Shown one piece after another: positions 7,701-13,873 of a stretch of 15,535 nucleotides of DNA. The notes beneath the pieces were generated by a model, which ran no database searches, was not told the DNA's origin, and saw only the letters and a list, made by a program, of their open reading frames with translations. Source of the stretch: DATAWZ01 sp036266975 (lineage in GTDB: Bacteria > Actinomycetota > Thermoleophilia > Solirubrobacterales > Solirubrobacteraceae). How positions within the stretch are numbered: the stretch's first letter is position 1; each line of letters starts with the position of its first letter. The stretch spans positions 1 through 15,535 of the forward strand of contig DATAWZ010000137.1 of assembly GCA_036266975.1 (NCBI GenBank), in the 5' to 3' direction. The position numbers and the translations under genes were made by a program.

Positions 7701-7798
7701 GGCCCGCCCGCGGCAGGGGTATCCGCCGCGCCCGCGAGCGTGGACACACCACCATCGTCGGCGGCCTGCTGCTGGGTCACCTCATCGCCGTCTTGCAT
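4730..7798 (-). CDS. DHA2-type MFS exporter fused to a C-terminal arylsulfotransferase-like domain
   Basis: One uninterrupted 1022-residue ORF. Residues about 58-510 are a 14-TM EmrB/QacA-like (DHA2) proton-coupled exporter: LDLSIVNVALPSIQ in TM1, GGRVVDSFGHRR (motif A, about 115-126), and GLGGAAGMLFGG...WRWVLLINPPIG (motif C region, about 195-225). A fifteenth hydrophobic segment (about 523-543) follows an RRR stretch. Residues about 575-930 then resemble the ASST/Arylsulfotran_2 beta-propeller family: FHPVPESVVAANLSLQSYHG, WDAYHVNAIDL (His 762) and DFQWQHDVKL (His 817), which I take as the conserved active-site histidine blocks. With a cytosolic N-terminus, 15 TMs put this domain outside the cell. 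A likely role is efflux coupled to sulfuryl transfer between phenolic compounds, but that is inference. ATG 7798 has GGAAGGGA about 9 nt upstream. Confidence 0.85.
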   Translation of the reverse strand: MQDGDEVTQQQAADDGGVSTLAGAADTPAAGGPGAVTVALPSGKDGVGARLRASGSRSTWILAVCCVAQFMVILDLSIVNVALPSIQSSLNFSSADLQWVVDAYAITFAGFLMLGGRVVDSFGHRRTFTVALLLFGLTSLAGGLSPDSTFLVVARGVQGFSCAFMAASSLAIITASFPPGPKLHRAIALWAAMNGLGGAAGMLFGGIITQELSWRWVLLINPPIGIAAAFVAYAVVHERRRARAGGSFDLSGAITLTVGQMVLVYGVVETGIKSWHAFGSLGPMIAGIVLLAAFCVIEVRASEPLIPFKELTKPLRDANTIVLLFSASLFPMWFVSSLYLQQVLGLSPLHAGLIFLPMALLIMLVASRAGRLVSHFGVRAVLVGGLVMLTTGLLLLSKIAQSGSPVLYVMLPGLLTTAGIGLSIVASTIAATHGAKEGQAGLASGLVNTSRQVGGGIGLALLVTLATQRTSHLIGAGHPVPESLTDGFRLAYLIGAGFAGAAGLYALATLPKPPADTARRRPLLATIGAVVAVFVTIQFAVVSGTHGAEIGRYVKHDAYSFVSEPGLHPPILKADVAPKNLDELAPGYLFLTNFYNLSYPPLTGQSGPLILDKDLAPVWFHPVPESVVAANLSLQSYHGKPALAWWQGVVTNAGATTSGEDVIVNQHYQPIATVRGKDGWIITLHDLVISGDDAWVTANKNIPMNLSKYGGAYNGALTDSAVQEYSLKTGKLVRSWDALDHIPLGDSRATLPTNGFPWDAYHVNAIDLTGHGTFMVSMRDTWAAYLVNIATGRIIWTLGGPHSSFTFGPGADFQWQHDVKLGPGSEVTLFDDHCCQITGGGTYVSASAPSRGLVLRLNQQTHTATLVSQYSHGSSFDADYMGSTQQLANGNVLVGWGSQRFFSEYSPSGKMLLDVVLPGEDLSYRTTLGPWVGLPLQPPAGAARASSGGATVYASWNGATRVVSWRVLGGTSADALAPVATAAKVGFETAIAVHGSNRTFEVQALDARRRVIGISRPFALSG

Positions 7799-7908
7799 CA
7801 GCTGCGGTCCCTTCCACGGCGCGCCGCGCGGACGCGGCGCCCCGCTGGGCTGTACCTTGCCTGAGTCGCGCCGGGGGCCGGCCGGCATGGGCGAACCAGG
7901 GCGGGCCG

Positions 7909-7936
7909 ATTGTAGCCATCCGGGGCGTTCGATCAG
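7909..7936 (-). promoter_or_regulatory. Candidate promoter for the exporter–arylsulfotransferase gene
   Basis: On the minus strand, TACAAT (7914-7909) is a five-of-six match to the -10 consensus. It lies 16 bp downstream of CTGATC (7936-7931), a weak -35 with the TGA core. Transcription would begin about 100 nt before ATG 7798. The box sits in the 210-bp region shared with the divergent lipoprotein gene. Confidence 0.45.
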
Positions 7937-8008
7937 ATAAGAGGCGCGTTTCGCGAAGGCTTCTAGGCTGGGCGCGAAGCGATAGAGCGAGACTAGGAGC
8001 ATCACCTC

Positions 8009-8188
8009 ATGAAACGAGCGTTGTTGATCATGCTGGCGGTCGCCGCCGTGGCGGTCGCGGGCTGCGGCGGAGGGAGCGGGTCGAAGTCGACGACGAACTC
8101 TTCGACGTCGCCGTCCACGAGCACCTCGAGCTCGGCGATTCCGACGACAAGCACGCCGGCCGCGCCCTCCCAGACGCCGCGCTACTGA
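8009..8188 (+). CDS. Small Ser/Thr-rich lipoprotein (59 aa)
   Basis: ATG 8009 follows AGGAG (7995-7999) with a 9-nt spacer and encodes 59 residues ending in TGA. The N-terminus MKRALLIMLAVAAVAVAGC is a textbook lipoprotein signal peptide: Lys-Arg, a hydrophobic core, and the lipobox VAGC with Cys19. After GGGSGS the remaining 35 residues are almost only Ser, Thr, Pro and Ala, with no globular domain. The mature product would be a lipid-anchored, probably disordered and possibly glycosylated, surface peptide of about 40 residues. It is divergent from the exporter fusion, and its function is unknown. The same Ser/Thr-rich style recurs in the stalk of the protein at 8527-9135. Confidence 0.75.
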   Translation: MKRALLIMLAVAAVAVAGCGGGSGSKSTTNSSTSPSTSTSSSAIPTTSTPAAPSQTPRY

Positions 8189-8223
8189 CAGCCCAGCGGG
8201 GCCCCGGGGCAAGCGTTCTCTCT

Positions 8224-8273
8224 CGCTTCGCGCGGCGAAGCGCAGCGTCCGATGGCCCTCAGGCGCTGCGCTT
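8224..8273. terminator. Two overlapping inverted repeats between convergent lipoprotein gene and tRNA-Ile
   Basis: CGCTTCG (8224-8230) pairs exactly with CGAAGCG (8236-8242). AAGCGCAGCG (8238-8247) pairs exactly with CGCTGCGCTT (8264-8273) over a 16-nt loop. The stems share 8238-8242 and compete. They lie in the 228-bp gap where transcription of the lipoprotein gene (plus) and the tRNA (minus) would meet, so a bidirectional terminator is the simplest reading. There is no T-tract. The rest of 8189-8416 shows only short GC-rich stems. Confidence 0.4.
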
Positions 8274-8416
8274 GCTCACCGGCGGTCCGAGGTTCTGGAG
8301 CGGGTCGACGTGGTCTCGAGCTCCCTTCGCCTTGACCGCTGGGCCCCGGCGGGCGCCCAACCGGCGCAGCGGCGGCAGACCGCCGACCGACGGCGCTTGC
8401 CCCTCAGGACCCCCGA

Positions 8417-8490
<74 letters not shown>

Positions 8491-8500
8491 GCGAGCGGCG

Positions 8501-8530
8501 ATTCTAGCGCGGCGCTGCGGCCCCGCTCAG
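8501..8530 (-). promoter_or_regulatory. Candidate tRNA-Ile promoter
   Basis: TAGAAT (8506-8501) matches the -10 consensus at five of six positions and ends 10 nt before the first tRNA base. CTGAGC (8530-8525), 18 bp further up, is a weak -35 with the TGA core and overlaps the stop codon of the upstream gene. The start point would be only a few bases before the mature 5' end. Confidence 0.5.
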
Positions 8531-9135
8531 GGGCGGCGACGAGCCAGAACGCCGCGACGCACGCTCTCCTCTACGAGGAAGACCGCGCCGGCTATCGCGA
8601 TGATCAGCGCGACCGTGCCACCACGGCCGGGAGACGAGGAGGAGGGCGCCGACACGGCCGCCGGCGTGCTCGCCGAGGTCGTCGGGGTCGCGGCCGTGGA
8701 GGTCACCGTCGCGGTCGTGGCCGCCGTGGTGCTGGCGGTGCTCGTGACCACCGCGGCCGCACATCCCTTCCGCCCGTGGATCTCGATCAGACGCCGCACG
8801 TCGTTGAGCTCGTCCGAGTAGACGGTGGCCGCCGCCGTTCCGTCGGTGGCCGCGATCTGCGCCTCGGTCTCGCCGGTGCCACCGCCCACTCCGAAGCGTG
8901 CGACGAGCAGAGCTCGCTTCGTCGCGGACATGTACGACAGGCACCCGCGGAGGCTGTGGATCGTGTTGGTCAGCGTCGTCACGCTGTGCAGGCCCGTGGT
9001 CGGCAGCAGCCCGGCGGGCGGGAGCGCCCCCGCCGGCGCCGCGAACGCAAGGGTCGCGGCGATGCCCGCGACGGGCGCGATGAGCCACCGCAAGCGGCCC
9101 GGCCGAGCGGGGCCGCGCGAACGAGAACCGCGCAT
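8527..9135 (-). CDS. Secreted, C-terminally membrane-anchored protein of unknown function
   Basis: I do not recognise the family of this 202-residue protein. Residues 1-37 form a signal peptide: an Arg-rich start, the core WLIAPVAGIAATLAFAAPA, and likely cleavage near AGA/LPP. Residues about 45-128 may be a small folded domain with two cysteines (65 and 125) that could form a disulfide. Residues about 129-170 are a Thr/Ser/Ala-rich stalk. GGTVALIIAIAGAVFLV (172-188) is a single TM helix followed by an Arg-rich cytosolic tail. The layout is that of a wall-spanning surface protein; there is no LPxTG motif at the C-terminus. No Shine-Dalgarno precedes ATG 9135. The group II intron remnant ends only 2-3 bases upstream, so its original promoter and leader may have been displaced. 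Confidence 0.75.
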   Translation of the reverse strand: MRGSRSRGPARPGRLRWLIAPVAGIAATLAFAAPAGALPPAGLLPTTGLHSVTTLTNTIHSLRGCLSYMSATKRALLVARFGVGGGTGETEAQIAATDGTAAATVYSDELNDVRRLIEIHGRKGCAAAVVTSTASTTAATTATVTSTAATPTTSASTPAAVSAPSSSSPGRGGTVALIIAIAGAVFLVEESVRRGVLARRRP

Positions 9136-9137
9136 TG

Positions 9138-9867
9138 GTAGTCAGAGGCGCGGTGCCCGCGAGCGGGTCCGGTTCCTCATTCCCCTTTCGAGTCCGTGCG
9201 TGCGGCTTTCCCGCACACGGCTTCCCGATGATCTTCTCGGCATGGCTTAGGCGATCCCTGGATAGCGGATGGTGCCCATCAGCTGGTGCAATCCCAGCCC
9301 GACGAGCCATTGGTGCGGCCATCGTTCGACCTGGCCTGGCTTGAGATTGCGACCCCTGCGCTTGACCAACAGGCGCACGAGCCGCCACCAGACGTAGCGG
9401 TCGATCCGGACGAACTTGACGGCGGCGTTCCCGGTGCGGAAGTAGTTCCCCCCGCCGCGCAGGACGGGGTTCAGGACCGCGATCACCTCGCGGATGTAAT
9501 AACGGCAAACGCCGCGCTCGGGCACCCGACCCGACACGCGGGCTCTGAAATGGCAGCCTAGCGCGCGCTGAAGTTCTCGCACATCCCCGCCAGTGGCCTT
9601 TAGCCGCACCATTTCGCTGGCGGGATCGACGGGCCAGAACCCGCCGGGGTCGTTGGACCGCTCCACCGCGATCATGCCCTGGCGCTTACCTTCCCCGCGC
9701 GCGTGACCAAAGCAGGGGCCCTTCGCTCCCGGGGCCTTTAGCTTGACGCCGATCCGCACCACTACGGCCCCCACGGACTCCCGCTGCCCTCCGCTCGACT
9801 TCGCACTCGGCTCATACGAGCGGACCGGACTCCCGCCGGCTGGCCTGACGCAGCTTCCAAGGCGCAC
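9138..9867 (-). mobile_element. Internally deleted group II intron
   Basis: Four parts of a bacterial group II intron appear in order on the minus strand. First is GTGCG at 9867-9863, matching the intron 5' consensus GUGYG. Next is a region whose translation (RSYEPSAKSSGGQRES, GKRQGM, RSNDPGG) is the pattern I know from frames through domain I of such introns. Then comes the C-terminal maturase segment, and last a domain V hairpin. The 3' end is placed near 9138 because TAC there fits the terminal AY rule and follows a domain VI-like stem. At about 730 nt it is far below the usual 2 kb or more, because most of the reverse-transcriptase ORF is missing. Boundaries are inferred and could be a few bases off. 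Confidence 0.75.
9190..9224 (-). ncRNA. Group II intron domain V
   Basis: The minus-strand segment starts GAAGCCGTGTGCGG, has a GAAA-type loop, and returns as CCGCACGCACGGACTC. GTG/CAC, then a 2-nt bulge on the 3' side, then TGCGG/CCGCA reproduces the domain V architecture, with the AGC triad near the 5' end. The base of the stem departs from the usual GGUUC partner (GGACTC here), suggesting some decay. This is the RNA active site, and its survival is the strongest evidence for the intron identity. Confidence 0.75.
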
Positions 9868-9870
9868 CAT
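9247..9870 (-). pseudogene. Group II intron reverse transcriptase/maturase, core deleted
   Basis: A 207-codon frame. From about residue 125 it is a clear group II maturase C-terminus: YYIREVIAVLNPVLRG, NYFRTGNAAVKFVRIDRYV, WWRLVRLLVKRRGRNL, and finally WLVGLGLHQLMGTIRYP. The first 80 or so residues are translated intron RNA. Residues about 83-104 (DPASEMVRLKATGGDVRELQ) may be the true N-terminus of the intron protein. Between them the entire reverse-transcriptase palm and fingers, including the YADD-type active site, is missing: several hundred residues by comparison with normal proteins of 420-600 aa. The joint stays in frame, so the remnant could still be read, but it cannot reverse transcribe. 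The usual GW before NYF is GG here. Confidence 0.8.
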
Positions 9871-9876
9871 CGTCGA

Positions 9877-9882
9877 ATCCTA
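9877..9882 (-). promoter_or_regulatory. Possible -10 box separated from its gene by the intron
   Basis: TAGGAT on the minus strand lies 9 nt before the intron 5' end, with TCGACGATG between them. A -10 element so close to an ATG is the arrangement of leaderless actinobacterial genes. I see no convincing -35, and the match is short. Confidence 0.25.
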
Positions 9883-9887
9883 GAACG

Positions 9888-12179
9888 TCACGGGATGGTG
9901 CAGGCCGGCCCGACCACTCCGGCCTGCACCGAGAGCGATGCGGGCGGTGCGTCCGCCGGCACGGCGGGGGCGTATGCCGACGACAGCAGCGTCGCGCTGA
10001 CGATTACCGCGCCGCTGGCTGCACCGGCGGCGGCGCTCAGCGTCACATGGCTCGCGCCCGGCGGCACGCTGAGTGTGCGCTGGAAGCTGACCTCAGTTGG
10101 CCCCACCGGCACCTGCGTGGCCTCGCTGCCGGGGACGGTCACGGTGATCGGGTGATCGCTGGGCAGGCTGCTGCGCAGGTCGATCGACAGGGTCGCCGTC
10201 TGCGACCGCGAGGACGGATTCACGAGGATCACGCCGCCGCTCGTGCAGGTCGCGCGAAGCGGATACAGCGCGGCCTGGCGCAGGGCCGCCATGGGCTCGG
10301 GACCGAGCCGCGTCCCCAGAGCTGCCGCGTACGGCCGTAGGTCGAAGAACCACAGGTCGCGATCGGGGCTGACGAGGGGCGCCGTCCCAGTCAGCCGCTG
10401 GAGCAGGCGCTCCACCCTCGGCCAGCGGCCGGGATAACCACGGGGATCGACCCACAGCCCGTCGAAGCCCGCGGCGGCGGCCGCCGACAACGCGTCGGGC
10501 AGCGGCTTGGCAGCGAGCTGCGACGACCAGTCGCTCGGCCGTCCCTTCATGGCGCCGAAGCTCCAGCGGAGATCTCGCGATTGCAGGTATCCGCGCACGG
10601 AGTCATAGCTCAACGCGATCTGCTCGTCGGGGACGTTGGTGCCGGCGGGAGAGGTGTAGCCCTCGGGGAAGGGGATGTAGGGCAGCTCGAATATCGAGGC
10701 GCCGCGCGGCATGCGCTGCTCGATCGCCGACACCAGGGCCCCATCGGAGTGCCACTCGCGCGCGTCCGCGGCGTAGGCCGGCACGAAGGGGCTGCTCGTC
10801 TCCTCCCAGACCCCGAACAGCGCCACGGCGAGCACGAGCACCGGCCAGCCACGGCGCAGGCGCCGACTCGAGCGCGCGGCGTCGAGCAGTTGAGCCACGG
10901 CGAGCAGGCTGAAGAAGGCGATGAAGATCGACATGCGGTTCCAGCCCCGGATGTCGGAGGTCAGGAAGAACTCCGTCAGGCTCGAAAGGCCGCCGACGAT
11001 GGCAAACGCGAGCGAGATCAGCACCCCCGCGGCGGGATGCCGGTAGCGCCGGCGGGCCTGTATCCAAGCGGCGCCCCCGATCAGCGCACCGAGCGCGCAC
11101 AGCGCCAGCCAGCCGAAGCCGACCGTCCCCACTACGCCCAGGCTGTCGTCGCACGCCTCGCAGTACCCCGGCTCTGCGCTGGAGTCGTAGTGTCGCCCGA
11201 GCTTGGCCAGTGGGCTGATGCGGTCGGTGGCGGTCGGGAGGACGAGGTTGACGAGCTTGACCGCGTGCTGCTCGTCCAACGCCGGCGAGCGCGACAGCGC
11301 CGGGTTCTCGCCATGGCGCGCTTCGTAGAGGAGCGAGGGCGAGATGTTGGCCACGACGGTCGCGCCGATCAGGAGCACCACGGCCGCACCGGCGAGGGCC
11401 CGGCGCGGGCGGCGCACGACCGCGAGCAGCACCACCGCGCTCAACAGCAGGGCGATCGCGAACGCGGCGTAGTAGAGGCCGTCCGAGCCGATGACGATGC
11501 AGAGCACCGCGGTCGCTGCCGTCCGGGACGTCAGCCAAGCCAGGCCCCGCGGCCGCCCCGCGACACGGGTGAACAGCGCGCGACGATCGTCGAGTAGCGT
11601 CAGGAACAGGTAGGCCGATAAGGGCACCGCGTAGTACGCTGAGAGCAGCAGCTGGGACGCGCCGTGCTCGAAGTGGTAGGGCAGGACGGTGAACAGCACC
11701 GCCGCGGCGGCCGCCGGCCCCGCGCCGATGTCCAGCGCACGCAGGACGAGGAACGCGCTCAGCCCGATCAGCGCAAACGTCGCCAGGTAGAAGAGGTTGA
11801 CCACGAGCGCCGGGTTGTCCGTGATCAGCGCGAACGCCCCCATCAGCGCGAGGTTCAGGTTGTCGGCGCCCTGCGGGAAGTCGTAGAGCTGCTGCCCGAA
11901 CGGGGCGCCGAGGCTCGGGTTCTTCAGGTAGCCGCCGTGGTCGATCAGCCCCTTGGCGAGCATCAGGTAGAACTTCGCGTCGTCCACCGGGACGTAGCGC
12001 AGCGGGACCGATAGGCTCCCCTGCCAGAGTCGCAATGCCCATGCCGCCGCGAGCAGGCCGCCGGCGGTCACGGCGAGCGCCTGGAGGGCCAGCGCGGTGC
12101 GGCGTCCGCGAGCGCGGCGCAGCGCCCGGGCAAGCGGGGCCCCGGCATGCCCCTGCTCCTGGGCGGTGGCCGTACTCAC
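9888..12179 (-). CDS. Large polytopic membrane protein, GT-C glycosyltransferase-like
   Basis: 763 residues with about 11-12 predicted TM helices in the first 460, then a mostly soluble C-terminal part. After TM1 the first outer loop carries VPVDDAKFYLMLAKGLIDHG (Asp66-Asp67), followed by NPSLGAPFGQQLYDFP. An acidic pair in this loop is the hallmark of GT-C enzymes, which transfer sugars from polyprenyl-phosphate donors outside the membrane. GWNRMSIFIAFFSL (412-425) and RLLQRLTGTAPLVSPDRDLW (591-610) are further motifs I associate with actinobacterial proteins of this kind; the family has no established function that I know of. GTG 12179 is preceded by GGGAGGAG, at a long spacing of 13 nt. 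It lies 39 nt after parB in the same direction, but a hairpin ends parB. Donor and acceptor are unknown. Confidence 0.75.
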   Translation of the reverse strand: MSTATAQEQGHAGAPLARALRRARGRRTALALQALAVTAGGLLAAAWALRLWQGSLSVPLRYVPVDDAKFYLMLAKGLIDHGGYLKNPSLGAPFGQQLYDFPQGADNLNLALMGAFALITDNPALVVNLFYLATFALIGLSAFLVLRALDIGAGPAAAAAVLFTVLPYHFEHGASQLLLSAYYAVPLSAYLFLTLLDDRRALFTRVAGRPRGLAWLTSRTAATAVLCIVIGSDGLYYAAFAIALLLSAVVLLAVVRRPRRALAGAAVVLLIGATVVANISPSLLYEARHGENPALSRSPALDEQHAVKLVNLVLPTATDRISPLAKLGRHYDSSAEPGYCEACDDSLGVVGTVGFGWLALCALGALIGGAAWIQARRRYRHPAAGVLISLAFAIVGGLSSLTEFFLTSDIRGWNRMSIFIAFFSLLAVAQLLDAARSSRRLRRGWPVLVLAVALFGVWEETSSPFVPAYAADAREWHSDGALVSAIEQRMPRGASIFELPYIPFPEGYTSPAGTNVPDEQIALSYDSVRGYLQSRDLRWSFGAMKGRPSDWSSQLAAKPLPDALSAAAAAGFDGLWVDPRGYPGRWPRVERLLQRLTGTAPLVSPDRDLWFFDLRPYAAALGTRLGPEPMAALRQAALYPLRATCTSGGVILVNPSSRSQTATLSIDLRSSLPSDHPITVTVPGSEATQVPVGPTEVSFQRTLSVPPGASHVTLSAAAGAASGAVIVSATLLSSAYAPAVPADAPPASLSVQAGVVGPACTIP
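9897..9930 (-). terminator. Perfect 12-bp hairpin in the last codons of the GT-C-like gene
   Basis: GGTGCAGGCCGG (9897-9908) and CCGGCCTGCACC (9919-9930) are exact reverse complements around a 10-nt loop, ending 7 nt before the stop codon. A 12-bp perfect stem is unlikely by chance in a window this size even at high GC. It encodes part of the tail QAGVVGPACTIP. No T-tract follows, so it would be an I-shaped terminator. The group II intron begins about 30 bp downstream. Confidence 0.55.
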
Positions 12180-12218
12180 GTGGGTCGGCGCGCTCCTCCC
12201 GGGCGGCGGTGCTCGGGG

Positions 12219-13115
12219 CTACGCTCGCGTCAGCGACGCGAGCCGTTGGACGAGCGCCAGGGCCTCCTGGACGTCGGCGAACGCGAACTCGGCTCGATAA
12301 CCGCCGCTCGCGGTGGGCGTGACGCGGACCTCGGCACCGAGAGCGCCACCGAGCTCCTCCGCGATTTGCTCGGCCGCGGCCTGCTGGTCGGGGTGGGGCT
12401 CCCGCGCGCGGCTCGGCGGCGCGCTCGCGGCGCCACCGCGAGCGGGGTCATTGCTCTCACGCGCCCGTGCCTCGAGGACGCGCACCGACCATCCCTGCGC
12501 GACGGCGTCCCGCGCCAGCTGGCGTCGCGCCAGGTGATCCTCTGCGAGCAGCAGCGCGCGGCCATGGCCCTCGGAGAGCTCGCCGCGCTCGAGCAGGTCA
12601 AGCGCCTCGTCGGGAAGATCGAGCAGCCGCAGAAGGTTCGAGACGGCGACGCGGCTGCGGCCGACCCGCAACCCGACCTCCTCACGGGTCAACCCGAGCT
12701 CCTCGACCAGCGCGGCGCACGCGCGCGCCTCCTCGACCGGAGTGAGGTCCTCGCGGGCCATGTTCTCGATCAGCGCGAGCTCGAGCGTGGCCGCATCGTC
12801 CTGCGCGCGCACGAGCGCGGGCACCTTTTCCAGGCCCGCCAGCTGTGCCGCACGCCAGCGACGCTCACCTGCGATCAGTTCGTAGGTGCCGCCCGGCCGT
12901 GGCCGCACAAGGACCGGCTGCAGCACCCCCCGCTCCCGCAGTGACCCGGCCAGGCCGGCGAGGGCCTCCGGGTCGAAGTGCCCGCGCGGCTGGCGCGGGT
13001 TGGGCGAGATCAGCTCGACCGGCAGCTCGCGCAACTCGGCCTGCGTCTCATCCTCCGGGGAAACGGCAAGGATCGCCGAGAGGCCGCGGCCCATCCCGCG
13101 GCGGCGCTCAGCCAC
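12219..13115 (-). CDS. parB: ParB, chromosome-partitioning CTPase/DNA-binding protein
   Basis: 298 residues that load on parS sites and slide as a CTP-dependent clamp, acting with ParA to segregate origins. MGRGLSAIL near the start is the usual ParA-contacting N-terminus. ELIAGERRWRAAQ (about 79-91) is the GERRxRA CTP-binding box, and ENMAREDLTPVEEA (117-130) is the ENxxREDL motif. LTREEVGLRVGRSRVAVSNL (about 142-161) is the parS-binding helix-turn-helix. A variable, charged linker (about 225-250) leads to the C-terminal dimer domain. GTG 13115 is chosen over ATG 13094 because AGGAAG lies 9 nt upstream of the GTG and nothing similar precedes the ATG. The start overlaps parA by 8 bp, so the two are translationally coupled. 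Confidence 0.96.
   Translation of the reverse strand: MAERRRGMGRGLSAILAVSPEDETQAELRELPVELISPNPRQPRGHFDPEALAGLAGSLRERGVLQPVLVRPRPGGTYELIAGERRWRAAQLAGLEKVPALVRAQDDAATLELALIENMAREDLTPVEEARACAALVEELGLTREEVGLRVGRSRVAVSNLLRLLDLPDEALDLLERGELSEGHGRALLLAEDHLARRQLARDAVAQGWSVRVLEARARESNDPARGGAASAPPSRAREPHPDQQAAAEQIAEELGGALGAEVRVTPTASGGYRAEFAFADVQEALALVQRLASLTRA
12223..12243 (-). terminator. 9-bp hairpin at the parB 3' end
   Basis: GCTCGCGTC (12223-12231) and GACGCGAGC (12235-12243) are exact inverted repeats with a 3-nt loop, ending just before the parB stop codon. It could end or attenuate the rsmG–parAB transcript before the GT-C-like gene 40 nt further on. No T-tract is present. A 9-bp stem alone is weak evidence at this GC content. 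Confidence 0.4.
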
Positions 13116-13866
13116 GCGCAGCCACTTCCTTGGCCAGCTCGAAGTACGCCGCCGAGCCGGCGCAGGCCGGATCATGGTGAGTGACGGGCAGGCCGAAGCT
13201 CGGCGCCTCGCCGATGCGGACGTTCCGGGGGATGACGGTTTCGAACACGAGCTCGGGGAAATGGGTGCGCACCTCGCGCTCGACGTCCCGCGCGAGGTTT
13301 GTCCGCTCGTCGTGCATGGTCAGCAGCATGCCAGCCACAACCAGGCGCGGGTTCAGCTCGCGTTGCACGAGCGCCAGCGTGTCGAGCAGCCCGGCAAGCC
13401 CCTCCAGCGCGTAGTACTCGGTCTGCACCGGCACGATCACGCGGTCTGCGGCAACCAGGGCCGCCACGGTCAGCGGCCCGAGTGAGGGTGGGCAGTCGAG
13501 CAGCATGTAGGCGAACTCCGCGCGAAGCGGGGCCAGGGCGTCGCGGAGGGTCTGCTCAAAGCCGTCGATCCGGGGCAGCTCGACGTTCGCGCCCGCGAGC
13601 CCGGGTCCGGCCGGCATTAGCTTGAGCTGCTCGATCATCGTGTCGCAGACGGCGTCGGCCGCCTCCGCCGAGCCCGAGAGGACCTCGTAGACGCCCGGCG
13701 TGGTCCGGCGATCGCAGCCCAGGCCGACGGTCGCGTTGGCCTGCGGGTCGACGTCGACCAGCATCGTGCGGTAGCCCGCCTCGGCGACGCACGCTCCGAC
13801 GTTCACCGCGGTCGTGGTCTTGCCGACCCCGCCCTTCTGGTTGGCGATGGCGTAGACGGTGCTCAC
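13108..13866 (-). CDS. parA: ParA, chromosome-partitioning ATPase
   Basis: 252 residues, normal length for a chromosomal (Soj-like) ParA without an N-terminal DNA-binding extension. NQKGGVGKTTTAVN holds the deviant Walker A motif KGGVGKTT (11-18). LVDVDPQANATVGLG is the A' motif, YMLLDCPPSLGPLT is Walker B, and VPVQTEYYALEGL is the typical switch region. ATP-bound dimers coat the nucleoid and pull ParB–parS complexes. GTG 13866 is the start that matches the conserved beginning STVYAIANQKGG; frames further upstream are not ParA-like. There is no Shine-Dalgarno, and a TACCTT box 7 nt before the GTG suggests a leaderless message. The end overlaps parB. The 106 bp between it and rsmG contains no parS consensus. 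Confidence 0.97.
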   Translation of the reverse strand: MSTVYAIANQKGGVGKTTTAVNVGACVAEAGYRTMLVDVDPQANATVGLGCDRRTTPGVYEVLSGSAEAADAVCDTMIEQLKLMPAGPGLAGANVELPRIDGFEQTLRDALAPLRAEFAYMLLDCPPSLGPLTVAALVAADRVIVPVQTEYYALEGLAGLLDTLALVQRELNPRLVVAGMLLTMHDERTNLARDVEREVRTHFPELVFETVIPRNVRIGEAPSFGLPVTHHDPACAGSAAYFELAKEVAARG

Positions 13867-13873
13867 GGAGCGC

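Noticed and set aside
8995..9010. LPTTG sequence in the secreted protein, like a sortase signal
   Set aside because: It lies just after the signal peptide, not before a C-terminal TM segment, so it cannot serve as a sortase sorting signal.
9225..9235. CATCG next to domain V, complementary to the end of the 5' exon, as a possible EBS1
   Set aside because: EBS1 lies in domain I, far upstream of domain V; a 5-nt match at this place is most likely chance.
10603..12042. 479-codon minus-strand frame overlapping the GT-C-like gene
   Set aside because: It is a shifted frame of the GT-C-like gene, with Arg/Pro-rich composition and no TM pattern.
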